This document shows, piece by piece, positions 60,025-64,000 of a stretch of DNA of 64,000 bases (within the stretch, counting starts at the first letter, position 1; every line of letters begins with the position of its first letter). Origin of the DNA: Intestinimonas butyriciproducens. GTDB lineage: Bacteria > Bacillota > Clostridia > Oscillospirales > Butyricicoccaceae. A model generated the notes under the pieces. It was given only the letters and a program-made list of their open reading frames with translations. It searched no databases and had not been told where the DNA came from. The position numbers and the translations under genes were made by a program. The stretch is from positions 1 to 64,000 of the forward strand of contig NZ_JACJKW010000007.1 of assembly GCF_016901775.1 (NCBI RefSeq). The letters run 5' to 3'.

Positions 60025-60923
60025 AAAAACTTTTTCTTTTTGAAAAAAAGCACTTCCAGAATCACAAGGGCTCCGGCCACCACAATCAGGGCCAGATAGC
60101 CATAGCGCCACTGGAGTTCAGGCATTCGGGCAAAATTCATCCCGTACCAGCCGGTGAGCAGCGTAAGGGGAAGAAACAGCGTGGTGACCACGGTGAGCAG
60201 CCCCATCACCCGGTTTTGCCGGGCATCCTGAAGAGCCTGAAACAATTCCCGCAGCTGCAGCAGGTCTTCCCGCAGCAGTCCCACATGGTCCTGAAGCCGC
60301 TGGGCGTGGGCGATGAATTTTTCCCACAATTCCTCCTCGCCGCCTTCCTGGAATTGCTCTGCCGCAGCGGTGAGCTGGGTATAATAGGCCCCCAGCCGGG
60401 ACAGCTTGCGCCGGTACCGGGCCAGAGCCCGAAGAAAGGTATTGGGATCGGCCTTTTCCATGGCTCCTTCCAGCTCCTCCAGCTTTTCCTCCAACCGGGA
60501 CAGGCGCAGCAGATCCTCTCCCATCAGCCCTTCCAGCAATTCCCGCAGCAGATGTTCCGGGCTTTGCAGCTGGTGCAGCCCAGGCAGGCGGCCTTCCACC
60601 CACCCTTTCACATCCCCCTCTTCCCCAATGAGCACCAGTCTGTCCGGAAGAAGGCAGAACCCCATCTCCAAACGGAAAGCGCCGGCCTTCTCCATCTCCG
60701 GCACCCGCAGCACCCCGGTCAGGCAATCGCCTGTCCATTGGGCCTTGCAGCAGCGGCTGGGGCCCCGGCCGCCCAGGGGTTCCTCCCCTTTCAGGTAGTC
60801 CCCTCGTTTTTGTTTCCACTCTTCCCGATCCATAAGCAGCAGAAAAGGGGAAGGTTCCCCCTTCCCCTCAGACCGCCGGAGTCTCCGGCGGCCTTCCTCT
60901 TCCACTTTCACATAACAATCCAT
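60021..60923 (-). CDS. corA: CorA-like divalent metal ion transporter
   Basis: The 300-residue protein has a long cytoplasmic N-terminal domain with the helical region about 120-235 and two C-terminal transmembrane helices (about 240-259 and 274-294). The signature YGMNF at 260-264 marks the CorA magnesium channel family. The extracellular loop after it is short (ARMPELQWRYG). The first 60 residues are unusually basic and divergent. It starts 13 bp after brnQ and is probably co-transcribed with it. Confidence 0.92.
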   Translation of the reverse strand: MDCYVKVEEEGRRRLRRSEGKGEPSPFLLLMDREEWKQKRGDYLKGEEPLGGRGPSRCCKAQWTGDCLTGVLRVPEMEKAGAFRLEMGFCLLPDRLVLIGEEGDVKGWVEGRLPGLHQLQSPEHLLRELLEGLMGEDLLRLSRLEEKLEELEGAMEKADPNTFLRALARYRRKLSRLGAYYTQLTAAAEQFQEGGEEELWEKFIAHAQRLQDHVGLLREDLLQLRELFQALQDARQNRVMGLLTVVTTLFLPLTLLTGWYGMNFARMPELQWRYGYLALIVVAGALVILEVLFFKKKKFF

Positions 60924-60936
60924 TTTCTTTGAGCTC

Positions 60937-62229
60937 CTATTCCCCGGCCGCTTCCTGGCGTTTTACCCCTCGGCCCTTGCCCAGCAGAGCGCCCAGCAGT
61001 CCGCAAATGACAGCCGGCAGCACCCAGCCGAATCCCAGGGAAGACAGCGGCAGCTTCATGATGAACCCCAGGGAGGGGATGTAGCCGGACAGCACCTCCA
61101 GAAGGCTGATGACAAAGGCCCCGGCGGTGGCAAACTGGAAGACCCAGTCGTTTCCGATCTTCTTGTCGAAAAAGCTGAGGATCACCAGGGTAAGCACAGC
61201 GGGATAAACCACCGTCAGAATGGGGCTGGAGAAGCTGACAATGGTATCGATGCCGAAATTGGACACCACGGCGCTGAACACGCAGATGATGGTGACAAAG
61301 GCGGTATAGCTCACCTTGCCCCGGGTCAGACCGGAGAAATAGCTGGCCGCCGCCGATGTCAGGCCGATGGCGGTGGTCAGGCAGGCCAGGGCCACCACAA
61401 TGGCCAGCAGAATCAGGCCCCCATGACCCATGGTGGTTTCCATGATGCGGATGAGCAGAGCGGTCTGGCTAATGCTTTGCTCATAGACTCCGGAGCCGGT
61501 GGCCCCCAGATAAGCCAGGCCGCCATAGACGATGGCCAGGCCCACAGCAGCCACGATACCGGAAAACACCGTGACCCGAAAAGCACTTTTCCCTTCATAG
61601 TTCCGCTCTTTCAAAGTGGCTGTGATCAGTACTGTAAAAATGATGGCGCCGAACATATCCATGGTCTGGTATCCGGCTTTCAGTCCTTCGGCAAAGACTC
61701 CCGCAGCGCCGGTATCCACCACCGTTCCCACGGGATTGGTAATGCCCCGGACGATCATCACCAGAAGAGCGATGTACAAAGCAGGAGTGAGGAATTTGCC
61801 GATGATATCGATGACCTTGGAGGGCCGGACGGTGAGAAGGAACACCAAAGCGAAAAACACCAGAGCAAAAGGTACCCGGGCATCGGTATTCAGCAGCGGG
61901 GCCACGCCCAGCTCAAAGGTGCTGGCAGCGGTACGGGGAATGGCCATCAAGGGCCCCAGGCACAGAAAGACGCTGACTCCCAGCAAAGTGGAAGCCCAGG
62001 AACCCACCCGGCGGGTGATACCCTCCAAAGAGCCGGTGCCCCGGATCATAGCCAGGATGGTGAGAAGGGCCAGGCCCGCATCGGCAAAGGTAAAGCTCAA
62101 AAAGCCCATGGCCCATTGGGAACCGGTCTGAAGGCCCAGTTTGGGAGGGAAGATCATGTTACCCGCACCAAAAAACATGGCGAAGAGGGCAAAACCAATG
62201 ACCAGAATGTCCTTTTGCTGCTTTTTCAC
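60937..62229 (-). CDS. brnQ: Branched-chain amino acid transporter (LIVCS family)
   Basis: The 430-residue, twelve-helix BrnQ family symporter takes up Leu, Ile and Val with sodium or protons. Diagnostic: FAMFFGAGNMIFPPKLGLQ (about 16-34), GTGSLEGITRRVGSW, LLTVRPSKVIDIIGKFLTP and LTTAIGLTSAAASYF. The start is GTG at 62,229 after GAGAGGAG. The leader contains a terminator-like hairpin. corA follows. Confidence 0.94.
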   Translation of the reverse strand: MKKQQKDILVIGFALFAMFFGAGNMIFPPKLGLQTGSQWAMGFLSFTFADAGLALLTILAMIRGTGSLEGITRRVGSWASTLLGVSVFLCLGPLMAIPRTAASTFELGVAPLLNTDARVPFALVFFALVFLLTVRPSKVIDIIGKFLTPALYIALLVMIVRGITNPVGTVVDTGAAGVFAEGLKAGYQTMDMFGAIIFTVLITATLKERNYEGKSAFRVTVFSGIVAAVGLAIVYGGLAYLGATGSGVYEQSISQTALLIRIMETTMGHGGLILLAIVVALACLTTAIGLTSAAASYFSGLTRGKVSYTAFVTIICVFSAVVSNFGIDTIVSFSSPILTVVYPAVLTLVILSFFDKKIGNDWVFQFATAGAFVISLLEVLSGYIPSLGFIMKLPLSSLGFGWVLPAVICGLLGALLGKGRGVKRQEAAGE

Positions 62230-62271
62230 GCTAAAACTCCTCTCTGTGGGGGCACTCCCGCTTCATGAAAA

Positions 62272-62305
62272 ATCCGGCCCTGGGGAAAGGACACCTGGGC
62301 CGGAT
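62272..62305 (-). promoter_or_regulatory. Terminator-like hairpin in the brnQ leader
   Basis: On the minus strand ATCCGGCCC pairs with GGGCCGGAT, followed by TTTTT. It lies between the brnQ promoter and start codon. GGATC-TTTTCC-GATCC, overlapping its 5' arm, could be the alternative stem. It may be an attenuator; no T-box element is visible. Confidence 0.45.
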
Positions 62306-62325
62306 CGGAAAAGATCCTGTGAACA

Positions 62326-62354
62326 TTTTAACACTTTTTCCCGGTTTGCCGCAA
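62326..62354 (-). promoter_or_regulatory. Promoter of brnQ-corA
   Basis: TTGCGG (62,354-62,349) and TTAAAA (62,331-62,326), 17 bases apart on the minus strand. The remaining gene-free bases up to 62,623 show AT-rich sequence before the spore-protein gene and no further signal I can support. Confidence 0.5.
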
Positions 62355-62623
62355 CAGCGGAATCCGATGTTATATCATATTTCCGTATAACTTCCTGAAA
62401 CCTTTGTGCACATTGCCTGTTTCCCATCATCAAACTGCACAGAATCCCTTTCCCTTTTCTGAACGGAGCCGCCTATATATCCTCTGTTTTGGCTCTGCTC
62501 TTCCCTTCCGTTCTCCATGGAGCGTATGGTATTTTTTTCTTTTCATATTTTTTGCTCTTTCTCGCAAACTATGCCTGTAACCCCAAGCGAAAAACATTTT
62601 CAAATAAAAAGGAGAGTTTTATT

Positions 62624-62875
62624 ATGTCTAGCAATTCCAACATGAATTCCGCCGCCAAGGACGCTCTGTATAACTTCAAGATGGAAGCCGCCAAAGAAGT
62701 GGGCGTCAACCTGAAGCAGGGCTACAACGGTGACCTGACTTCCCGCCAGGCCGGCAGCGTGGGCGGCCAGATGGTCAAGAAGATGATCATGCACGCCGAA
62801 AACACCCTGGCCAGCAACCCCTCCTCTGTGATGAACACCCAGGTTCCCACCAGCCAGAACCCCCAGCAGTACTAA
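62624..62875 (+). CDS. Alpha/beta-type small acid-soluble spore protein
   Basis: The 83-residue SASP coats and protects DNA in dormant spores. The conserved parts are SAAKDALYNFKMEAAKEVG (9-27), where E21-A22-A23 corresponds to the GPR protease site, and GDLTSRQAGSVGGQMVKKM (36-54). It has a Ser/Asn/Gln-rich tail. ATG 62,624 follows AAAGGAG. Expected to be transcribed by sigma-G in the forespore; a clear sigma-G promoter was not found. Terminator follows. Confidence 0.95.
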   Translation: MSSNSNMNSAAKDALYNFKMEAAKEVGVNLKQGYNGDLTSRQAGSVGGQMVKKMIMHAENTLASNPSSVMNTQVPTSQNPQQY

Positions 62876-62915
62876 TCCAGATCCTGGATCGGTACGCATT
62901 TGGCAAGTCTGAGTG

Positions 62916-62957
62916 AAAAAGAATCCCCGGCGCCCTCCGGCGCCGGGGATTCTTTTT
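62916..62957. terminator. Terminator after the spore protein gene
   Basis: AAAAAGAATCCCCGGCG (62,916-62,932) pairs with CGCCGGGGATTCTTTTT (62,941-62,957). Confidence 0.93.
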
Positions 62958-63058
62958 GAAAAAAAACATATCGTGTGAATTTTCTTCTTTCTGTCCTCAC
63001 CGGCCTTCCGCTCCCTGTCCCCGCTCCCCGTCAATCCGGGCGGCATCCCTTGACCGCC

Positions 63059-63087
63059 TTGCGCAAAAAAGTAGGGAGTGATATGAT
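63059..63087 (+). promoter_or_regulatory. Promoter of the MalY/PatB-type gene
   Basis: TTGCGC (63,059-63,064) and TATGAT (63,082-63,087) separated by 17 bases, about 35 bases before the start codon. Confidence 0.6.
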
Positions 63088-63121
63088 AAAGATACTATCT
63101 TACATAAAAGGAGCGATGGGA

Positions 63122-64000
63122 ATGGAAGAGATCAAATATGTGGACCGGGTCGGCACCGACTGCAACAAATGGGACAACATGGCCGAACGCTTCGGGGACA
63201 ATGACCTGATGGCCCTGTGGGTGGCCGACATGGACTTTATGGTTCCTGAGTGTGTGCGGAAAGCCGCCCGGGAATATGCCGATTTCGGCATTTACGGCTA
63301 TTACAAAGTGCCCGACGCCTATTATCAGAATTTTATCGATTGGGAAGAGAAATACCATCACTGCCATATTGAAAAACAATGGCTTCGGTTTTCCCCTGGC
63401 GTGGTCTCCCCCATTAACTGGTATGTGAACATGAAAACCCAGCCCGGTGATGGCGTCATCGTGCTCACGCCGGTATACTATCCCTTCCTGGACGCCATCC
63501 GGGACAACGGCCGCCAGCTGATCTCCTGCGACCTTGTGCGGAAAGATAAGGTTTATCACATCGATTATGCCGATTTTGAAAAGAAGATCGTGGACAACAA
63601 GGTAAAGCTCTTCATCCTCTCTTCTCCCCACAACCCGGTGGGCCGGGTGTGGAAAAAGGAAGAGCTGGAGCAGCTGCTGGCCATCTGCCGCAAACACCAG
63701 GTGTTCGTGGTGGCCGATGAGATCCATCACGACCTGATCATGCCCGGTTATGAACACACCGAGATCCTCAACATCCCCGGCTATACCGACATGATGGTGG
63801 TGCTCACCGCCGGTTCCAAAACCTTCAATCTGGCCGGATGCAAAAACTCCTTCGTCATCCTCCCCGATGAAAAACTCCGCCAGGAATACGATGATTTCCT
63901 GAACACGCTGCGCATCCGGGGCGGCAATGCCTTCGGTTATGTGGCGGTGGCTGCGGCCTTTGGCGGCGGGCGTCCCTGGCTGGACAGCGTCATTGATATC
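63122..64000 (+). CDS. MalY/PatB-type C-S lyase or aminotransferase, 3' end outside window
   Basis: A PLP-dependent fold-type I enzyme of the MalY/PatB group (cystathionine beta-lyase-like or class I/II aminotransferase). The first 293 codons are in the window and the frame is open to the edge. Visible: MALWVADMDFMVPE, the substrate/PLP region LSSPHNPVGRVW (Asn-Pro), VVADEIHHDLI (PLP-binding Asp) and the Schiff-base Lys at about 233 in GSKTFNLAG. ATG 63,122 is preferred over 63,116 because AAAGGAG lies eight bases upstream. If an aminotransferase, it could serve aromatic acids, but nothing in the context shows this. Confidence 0.9.
   Translation, partial: MEEIKYVDRVGTDCNKWDNMAERFGDNDLMALWVADMDFMVPECVRKAAREYADFGIYGYYKVPDAYYQNFIDWEEKYHHCHIEKQWLRFSPGVVSPINWYVNMKTQPGDGVIVLTPVYYPFLDAIRDNGRQLISCDLVRKDKVYHIDYADFEKKIVDNKVKLFILSSPHNPVGRVWKKEELEQLLAICRKHQVFVVADEIHHDLIMPGYEHTEILNIPGYTDMMVVLTAGSKTFNLAGCKNSFVILPDEKLRQEYDDFLNTLRIRGGNAFGYVAVAAAFGGGRPWLDSVIDI

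Noticed and set aside
62500-62623. Sigma-G promoter for the spore protein gene
   Set aside because: GTATG and CATATTT are present but only 15 bases apart, too close for the usual sigma-G spacing. Not claimed as a feature.

Overview
The window reads as a chromosomal piece of a GC-rich, endospore-forming, Gram-positive Clostridia, most like an Oscillospiraceae/Ruminococcaceae-type gut anaerobe. Reasons: an alpha/beta small acid-soluble spore protein and SpoIIR (sporulation), AddAB rather than RecBCD, three S-layer-homology (SLH) surface proteins, lipoproteins with Gram-positive style leaders, a DAHP synthase of the AroF/TyrA-linked Firmicutes type, and many strong GGAGG ribosome binding sites. 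I name no genus or species. There is no rRNA, tRNA, phage, transposase or CRISPR array that I can support.

Layout. 1-2,900: a tandem/dispersed repeat block, then leftward dgt, yigZ and a small membrane protein. 2,900-4,413: a Wzx-like flippase. 4,434-13,462: the main metabolic unit, a rightward operon aroF-tyrA-aroB-aroA-aroC-pheA-aroEK-aroQ-sfsA. It encodes all seven shikimate steps plus chorismate mutase/prephenate dehydratase and prephenate dehydrogenase, and is preceded by a promoter, a 35-codon Phe/Tyr-rich leader peptide and an intrinsic terminator: a classic attenuator arrangement. 13,500-18,650: a leftward NitT/TauT-type ABC importer, a DsrE-like protein and an M20 amidohydrolase. 18,800-25,300: MgtC-like protein, MATE-hflX pair, a small XRE regulator, a PpiC foldase and rpmE. 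25,600-36,460: leftward addB-addA, spoIIR, ispE, a DUF362 ferredoxin protein and a PHP phosphatase. 36,500-42,050: DUF378 protein, ackA divergent from tmcAL, then rplU-rpmA-obgE. 42,350-45,000: a lipoprotein, an MBL hydrolase and an ornithine-cyclodeaminase-family protein. 45,287-60,000: cell-surface region with a giant RHS/YD-repeat protein ending in three SLH domains, a second SLH protein, a MacAB-like ABC exporter with adaptor, a MATE exporter and a third SLH protein. 60,000-64,000: corA, brnQ, a spore protein gene and the start of a MalY/PatB-type lyase that runs off the window.

The most unusual content is between the genes. Three copies of a roughly 200-bp multi-hairpin element start exactly at the stop codons of dgt, hflX and obgE. 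About twenty short inverted repeats share a layout (5-7 bp stem, three-base loop, mostly TGC) but have several different, compensating stem sequences. They are often embedded in 35-, 101-, 103- or 180-bp tandem units. Two diverged copies of another structured element (after rpmA and after the ornithine-cyclodeaminase-family gene) keep their pairings while changing sequence, and each is flanked by near-duplicates of the local gene end or terminator. These look like families of structured 3'-end elements that I cannot match to a named family.
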